Part shown: one piece after another, positions 8,301 to 15,415 of the stretch | Layout: every line of letters starts with the position of its first letter | Numbering within the stretch: position 1 is the first letter of the stretch | Assembly (NCBI RefSeq): GCF_014649915.1 | Contig: NZ_BMTY01000005.1 | Coordinates: forward strand, 302,979-366,978 | Direction: 5' to 3' | DNA: 64,000 bases | Source: Streptomyces toxytricini | GTDB taxonomy: Bacteria > Actinomycetota > Actinomycetes > Streptomycetales > Streptomycetaceae | Position numbers and translations under genes: made by a program | The notes under the pieces: generated by a model | What the model was told of the DNA's origin: nothing | Seen by the model: only the letters and a program-made list of their open reading frames with translations | The model's database searches: none

Positions 8301-10059
8301 CCTGTGCCGCGTCGGCGAGGGCACCCGCTTCGGATTCGCCTCCTCCTACGCCTTCGACATCTCCTGCTTCCCGCTGTTCCTGCCCCTGCTGGCCGGCGGA
8401 ACGGCCGTCCTCGCCCCCGACGCGCCGTCCCCCGCGACCCTCCGCGCGCTCGTCGGTGAACACCGCGCCGACACGCTCGCCCTGACGCCGTCCCACCTGG
8501 CACTCCTCGACGGCGACGGCGGCGGCCCCCTCAGCACCCTCCTGCTCGGCGGCGAGGAGCTGACCCCGGCGGCCGTCCGCTCCGCGTACGCCGCCTTCGG
8601 CACCGGCTGCCGGCTGATCAACGGCTACGGGCCCACCGAAGCCACCGTCGCCTGCCTCGCGCACGTCGTCGACGACACGGAGACGGGCCCCTCGCTGCCG
8701 CTCGGCACACCCGGCCCGGACCTCCGCGTCGACCTGGTCGCGGAAGACGGCGCGTCCGTCGGAACCGGCCCGGACGACGTCGGCCGCGTCGGCGAGATCG
8801 TCGTCCACGGCATCCAGGTGGCCCGCGGCTACCACGGTTCGGTGTCCGCCGAACCCGACGGCACGGTCGGGCCGTTCTCAACGGGGCCCGACGGGCTGCG
8901 CTCGTACCGCACCGGCGACCTCGGACGCCGCCTCCCCGGCGGCGGCATCGCCTTCGCCGGGCGGGCAGACGGCCAGGTGAAGGTGGCCGGCCACCGCATC
9001 GAGCCCGCCGAGATAACCGCCGCCCTGGAGGCCCACCCCGGCGTCGCCCGCGCCGCGGTCACGACCCGCCGCCGCCCCGGCGGACGGGGGCTGGTCCTGT
9101 GCGCATACGCGGTCCCGTCCACCGGCACGGCAACCACGGGCCCGACGGCCGCCCCCGCCGCCGGCGCCGGCGGCCCTGCGGACCCCGGCACCGCGGAATC
9201 CGGTCCTGCCTACAGCGGCCCTGCAGCCGCGGGCCCGGCGGACTCCGGCTCTGCTGCCACCGCCACTGCAACCACGGGCCTGGCGATCACCGGCACCGTG
9301 GCCGCCGGCGGCCCTGCGGACCCCGGCACCGCGGACGCCGGCTCTGCCCGCACCGGCCGTGCGGGCACAGGCCGGTTTGACTCCGGCCCGGCGGGTTCCG
9401 GCTCGGCGGTCACCGGCCGGTCGGGTTCCGGCTCGGCGGTCACCGGTGCGGTGGGCTCCGGCCCTGCGGCCACGGGTTCGGCGGACTTCGGCCGTGCGGC
9501 CACCGATCCGGCGGGCTCCGGCCCGTCGGACCCCCGCTCCGGCCCCCCGGTGCCCCCCGCCGGCGCGCCTTCGGCGGCGGAGCTCCGCGCCCACCTGGCC
9601 GGGATCCTGCCCCGGCACCTGGTCCCGGCCCACATCCTCACCGTGCCGGGCCTCCCGACCACCGTGAGCGGCAAGACGGACTTCGACGCGCTCCCGGACC
9701 CGTTCGCCGGAACCGCCCCGCTCCCGGCCGAGCCGGACGGGCCCGCCGCGCCGCACGACACGTACGACGCGGCCCCCGATCCCCGCAGCAGCCGCAAGGC
9801 GCTGCGCTTCCGCGTGGCCCGCCACTGGGCGACCGTCCTCGGCATCGACGCCGCAGCCCTGACCGCCGACTCCGACTTCCAGGCGCTCGGCGGCGATTCG
9901 CTCGCCCTCGTCGAGATGCTGAGCGCCGTCAGCGCCGACCTGCTCACCCCGGACGAAACCCGCCGCTTCACCGGGGACCTCACCGTCCTGGTCCGCGACC
10001 TGACCCTCGACCGGGTCTGCGACCGCCTCGCCGCCGTACGCGAAGGAACCACCGCATGA
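5314..10059 (+). CDS. lstE: LstE-like single-module NRPS (C-A-PCP) with three low-complexity regions
   Basis: 1581 residues. Residues 1-200 are low-complexity Pro/Ala/Ser/Gly. A condensation/acyltransferase fold follows (about 205-600) with SHALMDG near 321, so the catalytic second His of HHxxxDG is kept and the first is Ser. Residues about 610-815 are an Ala/Ser/Pro/Thr linker. The adenylation domain starts near 818 (TSGSTGHPKG near 970, NGYGPTEA near 1103, YRTGDLG near 1198) and is interrupted at about 1268-1418 by a Gly/Ala/Ser/Thr insertion before the A10 lysine (TTVSGKTDF). A carrier domain with LGGDSL near 1528 ends the protein; there is no thioesterase. Aligned by eye to GrsA, the pocket reads D-I-F-A-L-G-G-V-A-K, which I do not assign to an amino acid. 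Its inferred job is to load an amino acid and esterify it to the beta-lactone side-chain hydroxyl. Confidence 0.85.
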   Translation: MSTSTPNPPGTSEPQRVSRSAAASDLPSPTGTPGSPGAPGAPIPRASSEACGPAAAAGRPSGALPAPKPSAAVPGASTSPQVPRSPAPAAPGTASPAGTPGPAEDAGSPAASGACTAPVSPGSYLASGNTVSPSPSPSALPATPGTTVAPGAAGGPELPEAVGSATLSGASGTPEARRSSTAGGGSGPHSSDATAAAAYRRPVSPTERLYLAAGEPRGAMALRIVVEGDGLPDAGQLRAAVARAAETCPGSRLVRRGPLWAADGPPPHIVHAAAAEGPFDVSDPRTARLLTGRSGPGDQPGCELLVVPGAGGARSTLVFSASHALMDGHGALTWVREVFRALRGEAARPAADPSTDLGVLRRLAADRGGRPRRRPAPLPGRRSPLGPASATGSASQTLWLRRTLPGRHPALTARLAQAVADTARLDTRAMVPVDLRRHLPHLAAATGNLTLPLFLDLRPGQDWAAAHTRLLTALAAGGELAAGFESGPVSRLPRPAVAALLRAAQAAAVRADRHLASAVVSHLGRLDTGELSGGGFTAATAYALPVHAPLVPLSFAVAETPYASEITLGVRATDPSLPHRASAFLDSVLAVLAADGAGPRTNTTPARTAASDPSATTAESGPADASAPASTRTAPADVLTPSASVGASGACAPPGSAGEAAPDAPSAPAASVGAYPPVGASAASYASTQIAPADALTPAASAGGFPPDARSVPAASVGAYVPVDASDASTCSAPAGASAPTTSADASGACVASASADLPAPVVLGDTSALAEVSGASVRTAQADACTPSVPADGSAPVTPAAASDASARTVPADATAAGTVVDLFRAQAARTPAAVALDGPAGPVTYAELDRRSDAVAAELVRRGTARRDLVGLVVDRTPEGVAALWGILKAGAAYVPLDPAHPGPRIRGVLASCGVRLTLTRRHLAAHLAEFVPGALLAVDDVPTPAQPPFAPVATGPAPGDLAYVMHTSGSTGHPKGVLIEHRGLVAFARWMTDLCRVGEGTRFGFASSYAFDISCFPLFLPLLAGGTAVLAPDAPSPATLRALVGEHRADTLALTPSHLALLDGDGGGPLSTLLLGGEELTPAAVRSAYAAFGTGCRLINGYGPTEATVACLAHVVDDTETGPSLPLGTPGPDLRVDLVAEDGASVGTGPDDVGRVGEIVVHGIQVARGYHGSVSAEPDGTVGPFSTGPDGLRSYRTGDLGRRLPGGGIAFAGRADGQVKVAGHRIEPAEITAALEAHPGVARAAVTTRRRPGGRGLVLCAYAVPSTGTATTGPTAAPAAGAGGPADPGTAESGPAYSGPAAAGPADSGSAATATATTGLAITGTVAAGGPADPGTADAGSARTGRAGTGRFDSGPAGSGSAVTGRSGSGSAVTGAVGSGPAATGSADFGRAATDPAGSGPSDPRSGPPVPPAGAPSAAELRAHLAGILPRHLVPAHILTVPGLPTTVSGKTDFDALPDPFAGTAPLPAEPDGPAAPHDTYDAAPDPRSSRKALRFRVARHWATVLGIDAAALTADSDFQALGGDSLALVEMLSAVSADLLTPDETRRFTGDLTVLVRDLTLDRVCDRLAAVREGTTA

Positions 10060-10748
10060 TCTTCGTCGGAGAGGGCGCCCTGCTGCGCCGGGCCGTCTCC
10101 CACGCCGCCGCCCGAGGCCACCGCGTCGACCTGGTCTGCTCGCCCGACCCGCTCGACGCGGCGGCCGCCGCCCCCGGCACGCCGCACCTTGCCGCGCCCG
10201 ACGTCAACGCCGCGGCCGCCGACCTGGCGGCGGCCTGCACCGACGGGATCGTCTGGTCGGTCAACAACCGGCAGCTTTTCCGTGCCCCGGTGCTGTCGCT
10301 GGGGCTCCGCATCGTCAACGTCCACAACGGGCTGCTGCCGCAGCACCGCGGACTGCCGTCCGCCGCCGTCGTGTTCGCGCTGCTCCACGGGGACACCGAG
10401 TACGGGGCCACCGTGCACGAGGTCGACGCCGGCATCGACACCGGCCCCGTCCTCGCCGAGCACCGCTTCCCGATCGGGCCCGCCGACCGCTTCCACGAGG
10501 TGATGCTGCGCGGCGTCCGCGCCTGCCAGACCCTCTTCGAGCGGACGCTGCCCGCCGTGGCCGCCGGCGAACGCCCCCGAGCCGCCCCGCCGGACGCCGC
10601 CCGGCCTTCCGGGTACTACGGGCGTCGGGCCCTCGCCCGCCTCGGGGAGCACCGCGACGCCCCCTCCTTCGTACGCGCCACCGACCTCGGCCCCTTCGCG
10701 GCGCACGCACCCGAAGTCGCCGAGGCCCTGCACCGCGTGCGCCCCTGA
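10056..10748 (+). CDS. lstF: LstF-like 10-formyl-THF-dependent N-formyltransferase
   Basis: 230 residues of the formyl_trans_N fold (Met-tRNA formyltransferase/GART family). The family's catalytic Asn-His-Asp set is visible: VNVHNGLLP gives Asn and His, and VDAGIDTGPVL gives Asp. Residues 1-35 form the opening beta-alpha-beta unit. It lacks the C-terminal tRNA-recognition domain of Fmt, consistent with a small-molecule substrate. The ATG overlaps the lstE stop (ATGA). In lipstatin the leucyl ester is N-formylated by LstF; here it would formylate whatever residue LstE installs. It is the last coupled gene of the operon. Confidence 0.83.
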   Translation: MIFVGEGALLRRAVSHAAARGHRVDLVCSPDPLDAAAAAPGTPHLAAPDVNAAAADLAAACTDGIVWSVNNRQLFRAPVLSLGLRIVNVHNGLLPQHRGLPSAAVVFALLHGDTEYGATVHEVDAGIDTGPVLAEHRFPIGPADRFHEVMLRGVRACQTLFERTLPAVAAGERPRAAPPDAARPSGYYGRRALARLGEHRDAPSFVRATDLGPFAAHAPEVAEALHRVRP

Positions 10749-11144
10749 GCGGCGGCGCCCGCCCCGCGGCTCGGGGCCGGCCCGACGGGGCGGTACGCCG
10801 ATGCCCGCGGCAGCTCCGCCCCGGCCGCGGCCTGGGCGGAGCCCGCCCCTCCTGCCCGGCCCCCCGCCCGGCCGCGCAGGCCCGTCACGTCGTCGTCGAC
10901 GGCGGCGGCCACGTCGGAAGCAGGTCCCGCTGCCGCCCCGATGCGGCGGAACGCCACCCCGTCCGGCACGCCGGGCACGGCGGCTCCCCGCCTACCCCGA
11001 CACGCAGGCGAACTCCACATGCGCGCAACCGCGTTGGGTTCCCCGCAGCCCCGATGCGATGATCGTTCCGCAGGTGCGCGACCCGGCTGCCGGCCAACGG
11101 CACTGGGGCGCACCGCGGCAGCGGACCAACAGGAGGGACCCGGC
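10749..11144. other. Intergenic region downstream of the lst operon
   Basis: About 400 bp with no convincing gene on either strand. Near the left end CCGCCCCG at 10759-10766 pairs with CGGGGCGG at 10786-10793, an 8-bp stem with a 19-nt loop that could weakly terminate the operon. AGGAGGG at 11131-11137 is the ribosome binding site of the next gene. Confidence 0.45.
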
Positions 11145-11765
11145 GTGCGCCGACTCGTCTACTACATCGCCACCACGCTCGACGGCTTCATCGCCGGCCC
11201 GGACGGCGCCGACCCGACCGGCCCGAACGGCTTCTGGCCGATCGCGGAGGACTACCTCCAGCACCTCGTGGCCGAGTACCCGGAGACCCTGCCGGTCCAG
11301 GCCCGGCAGGCGCTGTCCGTCACCGCCGAGGGCACCCGGTTCGACACCGTCCTCGAAGGGCGTCGCACGTACGAGATCGGCCTCGCGGCCGGCATCCCCG
11401 ACGCCTACCCCCACCTGCGGCACATCGTGTTCTCCCGCACCCTCACCGAGGTCCCGGCCCCGGCGGTCGAGCTGGTCTCCGGCGACCCGGTGGCGACCGT
11501 GCGCGAGCTGAAGCAGCAGGACGGCAAGGACATCTGGCTGATCGGCGGCGCCGAGCTGGCCGGCTCCCTCTACGCCGAGATCGACATGCTCGTCCTCAAG
11601 GTCGCGCCGCTCACCCTGGGCGACGGCATCCCGCTCTTCTCCCGCAAGGCCGCCTTCGACCCGCGCACGTGGACGCTCACCGACCACACGGTCCTGAAGA
11701 GCGGGGCGGCGTTCCTCACCTACACCCGCCCCACCGACACCGACACCGACACCGACACCGCCTGA
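11145..11765 (+). CDS. Dihydrofolate reductase/RibD C-terminal family oxidoreductase
   Basis: GTG 11145 sits 7 bp after a strong AGGAGGG, giving 206 residues. The start VRRLVYYIATTLDGFIAG and the GGRRTYE-like segment EGRRTYEIG are typical of the YyaP/YwjB branch of the RibD C-terminal domain, and IWLIGGAEL matches the conserved NADPH-binding GGG/A strand. These proteins are NADPH-dependent reductases of mostly unknown substrate; true folate reduction is doubtful. The C-terminus ends in an Asp-Thr repeat (DTDTDTDT) encoded by tandem GACACC hexamers, probably a slippage product with no structural role. It is not obviously co-transcribed with its neighbours. Confidence 0.75.
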   Translation: MRRLVYYIATTLDGFIAGPDGADPTGPNGFWPIAEDYLQHLVAEYPETLPVQARQALSVTAEGTRFDTVLEGRRTYEIGLAAGIPDAYPHLRHIVFSRTLTEVPAPAVELVSGDPVATVRELKQQDGKDIWLIGGAELAGSLYAEIDMLVLKVAPLTLGDGIPLFSRKAAFDPRTWTLTDHTVLKSGAAFLTYTRPTDTDTDTDTA

Positions 11766-11844
11766 CGCCGAGGCGGCGCGGCCCCACCCGCGCCGCCGTC
11801 CGGCCCCACCACCTGCCGGTTTGCCGCCGCCCCCGCCGCGCGCT

Positions 11845-11870
11845 TTAATGAATGAACGGTCATTCATTAA
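11845..11870. promoter_or_regulatory. Perfect inverted repeat, TetR-type operator
   Basis: TTAATGAATGA at 11845-11855 and TCATTCATTAA at 11860-11870 are exact reverse complements separated by ACGG. The 26-bp site is strikingly AT-rich for this genome and ends 24 bp before the TetR start. The size and symmetry fit an autoregulatory operator for the adjacent TetR protein, overlapping the promoter of the TetR-SDR pair. Confidence 0.75.
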
Positions 11871-11894
11871 CTGTGAAAGCGGGTGGGCAGGGAC

Positions 11895-12503
11895 ATGGCA
11901 CGACCCCGCGGCGTCGAGGACGCGGTGATCCTGCGGGCCGCCGTCGACGTGATCGGCCGGTCCGGGCCCGGCGGCCTCACCCTGGCCGCCGTCGCCCGCG
12001 AAGTCGGGCTCGTCCCCGGCACGCTCGTGCAGCGGTTCGGCTCCAAGCGCGGCCTGCTCCTCGCGCTCGCCGAGCAGGCCGCGCGCGAAGCGGAGGACCT
12101 GCCCGTCCGCGCCCGCCAAGGCCACGACAGCCCCCTCGCCGCCCTGGAGGCGCTGCTCGTCTCCTCCACGGAGCACATGGCGACACCCGAGGCGTTCGCG
12201 CACCATCTGGGGGTCCTGTGCATCGACCTGACCGACCCGGAATTCCACCGCCACGCCCTGGCCGTGCACCGCGCCCAGCAGCGCGCCGTCGAAGCCCTCC
12301 TCGGCGAGGCGGCCGGGGCCGGGGAGCTCCGCCCCGGTACGGACACCGCCGCGCTCGCGGCGACCGTACAGGCCGCCGCAGCAGGCGCCGGCCTCGTCTG
12401 GGCCCTCGACCGCAGCGGCAGCCTCGCCGACCGTGTGCGCCGCGAACTCGCCGCCGTACTCCGCGCCCACCAACCCCACCACCCACGCCCGGAGGAACGA
12501 TGA
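11895..12503 (+). CDS. TetR/AcrR family transcriptional regulator
   Basis: 202 residues from ATG 11895; GTG 11883 is an alternative start. The N-terminal helix-turn-helix (about 25-55) reads GLTLAAVAREVGLVPGTLVQRFGSKRGLL, the standard TetR DNA-binding block ending in the F-x-x-K positioning helix. The C-terminal ligand domain is helical and not assignable. The stop overlaps the downstream SDR start (ATGA), so the two genes form one coupled transcript, probably repressed through the operator at 11845-11870. Confidence 0.85.
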   Translation: MARPRGVEDAVILRAAVDVIGRSGPGGLTLAAVAREVGLVPGTLVQRFGSKRGLLLALAEQAAREAEDLPVRARQGHDSPLAALEALLVSSTEHMATPEAFAHHLGVLCIDLTDPEFHRHALAVHRAQQRAVEALLGEAAGAGELRPGTDTAALAATVQAAAAGAGLVWALDRSGSLADRVRRELAAVLRAHQPHHPRPEER

Positions 12504-13420
12504 CGTACGCCACCCCCGCCCGGCCCCTCGCCGGCAAGGTCGCCCTCGTCGCCGGCGGCACCCGCGGCGGAGGCCGCGGCACGGCCGTCGCCCTCGGCGC
12601 GGCCGGCGCGACGGTGTACGTCACCGGCCGCAGCAGCCGCACCGCCGGCCGCTCCCCCCTCGACCGCCCCGAGACCGTCGAGGAGACCGCCGCCCGGGTC
12701 ACCGCTGCCGGCGGCCTCGGCATCCCCGTACGCGTCGACCACAGCGACCCCGACGAAGTCCGCGCCCTCACCGCCCGCATCGGCGCCGAGCAGTCGGGCC
12801 GGCTCGACATCCTCGTCAACTCGGTCTGGGGCGGCGACCCGCTCACCGACTGGGAGCACCCGCTGTGGGAGCAGGACCTCGACACCGGCCTGCGGCTGCT
12901 CCGCCAGGCCGTCGAGACGCACATCATCACCAGCCGCCACGCCCTCCCCCTGATGGTCGCGCAGGGCAGTGGGCTCGTCGTCGAGGTCACCGACGGCAAC
13001 ACCGCCCGCTACCGCGGCTCGTTCTTCTACGACCTCGCCAAGTCGGCCGTCATCCGCCTCGCCTTCGCCCAGGCCGCCGAACTGAGGGAGCACGGCGTCG
13101 CCGCCGTCGCCGTCACCCCCGGCTTCCTGCGTTCCGAGGCGGTGCTCGACCACTTCGGCGTCACCGAGGACACCTGGCGCGACGCCGTCGCCCGGGATCC
13201 CGACTTCGCGCACTCCGAAAGCCCCGCCTACCTGGGCCGCGCGATCGCCGCCCTGGCCGCCGACCCGGACGTCCTGCGGTGGACGGGCCGCGCCCTCGCA
13301 ACCTGGTCCCTGTACAAGGAGTACGGCTTCACCGACACCGACGGCACCCAGCCCGACTTCGCCGCCCACTGGGCCGATGCCCTCGAACCGGTCCACGGCC
13401 CCCTCGGCGAGCCGCTGTAG
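12500..13420 (+). CDS. Short-chain dehydrogenase/reductase
   Basis: 306 residues, coupled to the TetR gene by an ATGA overlap and preceded by GGAGGA. The cofactor loop reads AGGTRGGGRG near residue 18, a glycine-rich variant of TGxxxGxG, and YDLAK gives the catalytic Tyr and Lys near residue 179. The usual catalytic Ser position appears occupied by Thr or Asp (EVTDGN). It is an NAD(P)H-dependent oxidoreductase of the classical-SDR type; the substrate is unknown. The TetR partner implies induction by its substrate or a related small molecule. Confidence 0.8.
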   Translation: MTYATPARPLAGKVALVAGGTRGGGRGTAVALGAAGATVYVTGRSSRTAGRSPLDRPETVEETAARVTAAGGLGIPVRVDHSDPDEVRALTARIGAEQSGRLDILVNSVWGGDPLTDWEHPLWEQDLDTGLRLLRQAVETHIITSRHALPLMVAQGSGLVVEVTDGNTARYRGSFFYDLAKSAVIRLAFAQAAELREHGVAAVAVTPGFLRSEAVLDHFGVTEDTWRDAVARDPDFAHSESPAYLGRAIAALAADPDVLRWTGRALATWSLYKEYGFTDTDGTQPDFAAHWADALEPVHGPLGEPL

Positions 13421-13472
13421 CAGCCGCCTGCCCCGGGTGTGCCGTCCCCGGGGACCCCGGTGCCTCGGCGTG

Positions 13473-13502
13473 CGCCGGGCACCAGCATGCTGGTGCCCGG
13501 CG
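13473..13502. repeat. 30-bp perfect palindrome without spacer
   Basis: CGCCGGGCACCAGCA at 13473-13487 is followed directly by its exact reverse complement at 13488-13502. It lies between the SDR stop and the thioesterase start. As RNA it could fold into a stem of about 13 bp and terminate the SDR transcript, though no U tract follows; as DNA it could equally be a dimeric protein-binding site for the thioesterase promoter. Confidence 0.7.
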
Positions 13503-13566
13503 GGGCCACCGCCGGGCGGGCGGCGCAGCGCCCGTACGCGGACGAACGACGACCGGAGAAACCAGG

Positions 13567-14373
13567 ATGCAGGACGCAGACCGCTGGCTGAAGCGCTTCA
13601 CCCCCGCAAGCAGCCCCGCAACCGGCCGCACGCCCGGCACGGCTGCCCTCACGCCCCCGACCCGCATCCGCTCCCGCGTCGTCTGCCTGCCCCACGCCGG
13701 CGGCGCCGCCCCCGCCTACCAGCCGTGGGCCCGTCACCTCCCCGCCGACACCGAGCTGTTGGCCGTCCAGTACCCCGGCCGCCAGGAGCGGCTCGGCGAG
13801 CCCTGTGCCGACACCCTCGGCGAGCTCGCCGACGCGGTCGCCGCCGCCCTCGCCGCGCTCCCCGTCCTGCCCACCGTCGTCTTCGGCCACAGCATGGGCT
13901 CGCTCGTCGCGTACGAAACCGTCCTGCGGCTCGCCCGGCACGCCCCGCAGGCGCTGCCCGTGCGGCTCTTCGTCTCCGGCGCGCCCGCCCCCGCGCACGA
14001 CCGCACCAACCTGCCCGCCCCGGACGACGCCTCCCTCCTCGCGTACGTCCGCAACCAGGGCGCCGCCCAGCCCGAGGTGTACGACATCCCCGAGCTCCGC
14101 GAGCTCCTGATGCCCTCCCTCCGCGGCGACTTCGCGCTGCTCGCCCGCTACCGCCCGGCCCGGCCGCCGGCCCGCGTCCCCGTACCGGTGACGGCCCTCG
14201 GCGGCGACTCCGACGCGGGCTGCCCGCCCGAATCCCTCGCCACCTGGGCCGACGCCACCACCGCGGACTTCGCCTCCCGCGTCTTCCCCGGCGGCCACTT
14301 CTACCTCCAGGGCCGCGAGGACACCCTGGCCGGGCTGGTCACGACGGCCCTCCGCGCGGCGGCAGCCCGCTGA
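13567..14373 (+). CDS. Type II thioesterase (alpha/beta hydrolase)
   Basis: 268 residues from ATG 13567. After a 30-residue flexible N-terminus the protein shows the RifR/GrsT-type signature: LPHAGGAAPAY, YPGRQER, the nucleophile elbow GHSMGS (Ser near 109) and the catalytic His in GGHFYLQ. Such enzymes clear misloaded or stalled acyl groups from carrier proteins of NRPS and PKS lines. The nearest carrier protein is the PCP of LstE 3.5 kb upstream, so an editing role for the lst pathway is plausible, but the gene is separated from that operon by the TetR/SDR module and may serve another pathway. Confidence 0.85.
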   Translation: MQDADRWLKRFTPASSPATGRTPGTAALTPPTRIRSRVVCLPHAGGAAPAYQPWARHLPADTELLAVQYPGRQERLGEPCADTLGELADAVAAALAALPVLPTVVFGHSMGSLVAYETVLRLARHAPQALPVRLFVSGAPAPAHDRTNLPAPDDASLLAYVRNQGAAQPEVYDIPELRELLMPSLRGDFALLARYRPARPPARVPVPVTALGGDSDAGCPPESLATWADATTADFASRVFPGGHFYLQGREDTLAGLVTTALRAAAAR

Positions 14374-14395
14374 CGGGCCCGCGGCGGCCGCCGGC

Positions 14396-15298
14396 TCAGG
14401 CGCCGGACGCGCGGCCGTCGCCGCCGTCCCCGCCGCCGCTCACCACGTCGCGGACCGCCGCCCGGAACTCGTCCGTCCGCGGGTGCGTGGGGTGCGCGGG
14501 CCGCGCCAGGTACACGGTGGCCGCCGGAGCGTCCGCCACCGGCACGAAGCGGACGCCCGGGTGGCCGTGGCTCTCCGCCGTGCCCGCCGCGCCGACGCCG
14601 AACGCCCCGCCGATCGCGATCAGGTTCAGCCACTCGTCCACGTTGCGGACCTCCACCGTCCGGGCCGGCCGCTGCCCCGCCGGCCACAGCTCCGGCGACG
14701 CCGTGCCCGTCTCCGGCCACAGGGCCAGCGGCAGCTCCCGGCCCGCCGTCAGCTCCGCCAGCAGCACCTGCTCCCTGCCCGCCAGCGGATCGTCGTCCGG
14801 CAGCGCGGCGACCCGGCCCTCCGTGTACAGCGCCTCCGTGCGGATCCGCCGGTCCGCCGGCACCGTGCGCAGCACCGCCAGGTCCGCGTCCCCCGTGGCC
14901 AGGCCCGCGGTACTGCTGTCGTGCCGCACCACCTCCAGCGGGACGTGCGGGTGCGTACGCCGCCACGAGCGCAGCAGCGGCACCGTCTGCTGCCCGAGCA
15001 CCGCGCACGTGTAGCCCAGGCGCAGCGGCCGCGACACCTCTCGCGTGTCGGCGAGGGCCGCGTCCAGATGCGCCAGGATGGCCCGGGCGTGCCCGAGCAG
15101 CGTCGTGCCCGCGGCGGTCAGGGCCGGCCGCCGCGAGGACCGGTCGACGAGCCGCACCCCGACCCGCGCCTCCAGCTGCGCCAGCGTCCGCGACAGCGCC
15201 GGCTGGGTGATGTGCAGCCGCGCCGCGGCCGCGGTGACCGTGCCGGCCGCGGCGACCGCGTCCAGGGCCCTCAGGTGCCGCAGCTCCACGCCATCCAT
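14396..15298 (-). CDS. LysR family transcriptional regulator
   Basis: 300 residues from ATG 15298 (MDGVELRHLRALDAV); a longer form from 15331 is less likely because it would run into the divergent promoter. The winged helix-turn-helix (about 15-60) shows TVTAAAARLHITQPALSRTLAQLE, and the remainder is the two-lobed periplasmic-binding-type effector domain. It is divergent from the SDR gene at 15416, the classic LysR arrangement in which the regulator activates the neighbour and represses itself. It converges with the thioesterase gene 22 bp away. Confidence 0.87.
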   Translation of the reverse strand: MDGVELRHLRALDAVAAAGTVTAAAARLHITQPALSRTLAQLEARVGVRLVDRSSRRPALTAAGTTLLGHARAILAHLDAALADTREVSRPLRLGYTCAVLGQQTVPLLRSWRRTHPHVPLEVVRHDSSTAGLATGDADLAVLRTVPADRRIRTEALYTEGRVAALPDDDPLAGREQVLLAELTAGRELPLALWPETGTASPELWPAGQRPARTVEVRNVDEWLNLIAIGGAFGVGAAGTAESHGHPGVRFVPVADAPAATVYLARPAHPTHPRTDEFRAAVRDVVSGGGDGGDGRASGA

Positions 15299-15331
15299 GC
15301 CTGTGAAGCATAGTCGCTGCCCAGACGGCAT

Positions 15332-15347
15332 TTCCGCCCGCGCGGAA
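15332..15347. promoter_or_regulatory. Inverted repeat in LysR/SDR divergent promoter
   Basis: TTCCGC at 15332-15337 and GCGGAA at 15342-15347 form a perfect dyad with a 4-bp spacer, about midway between the two divergent starts. The position and T-rich/A-rich ends resemble a LysR recognition site, although the T-N11-A spacing is not exact. Confidence 0.5.
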
Positions 15348-15415
15348 GGCTCCGTAGCGTCGAAGGGGCCGAGGCGCCCCGCCCCGGCGGAGAAACGTTC
15401 TCAGAGAGACGGTGC

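Noticed and set aside
5848..8835. A 995-codon open frame on the minus strand across lstE
   Set aside because: It is an antisense shadow of the GC-biased NRPS codons, low-complexity throughout, with no family motifs; the plus-strand frame carries all adenylation motifs.
7130..9600. Repeats in lstE considered as a CRISPR array
   Set aside because: The repeats are in frame, of uneven length and spacing, with no constant spacer size and no cas genes.
10616..11113. Minus-strand frame between lstF and the reductase gene
   Set aside because: It overlaps lstF antisense and has only Arg/Ala/Gly-rich content without motifs.
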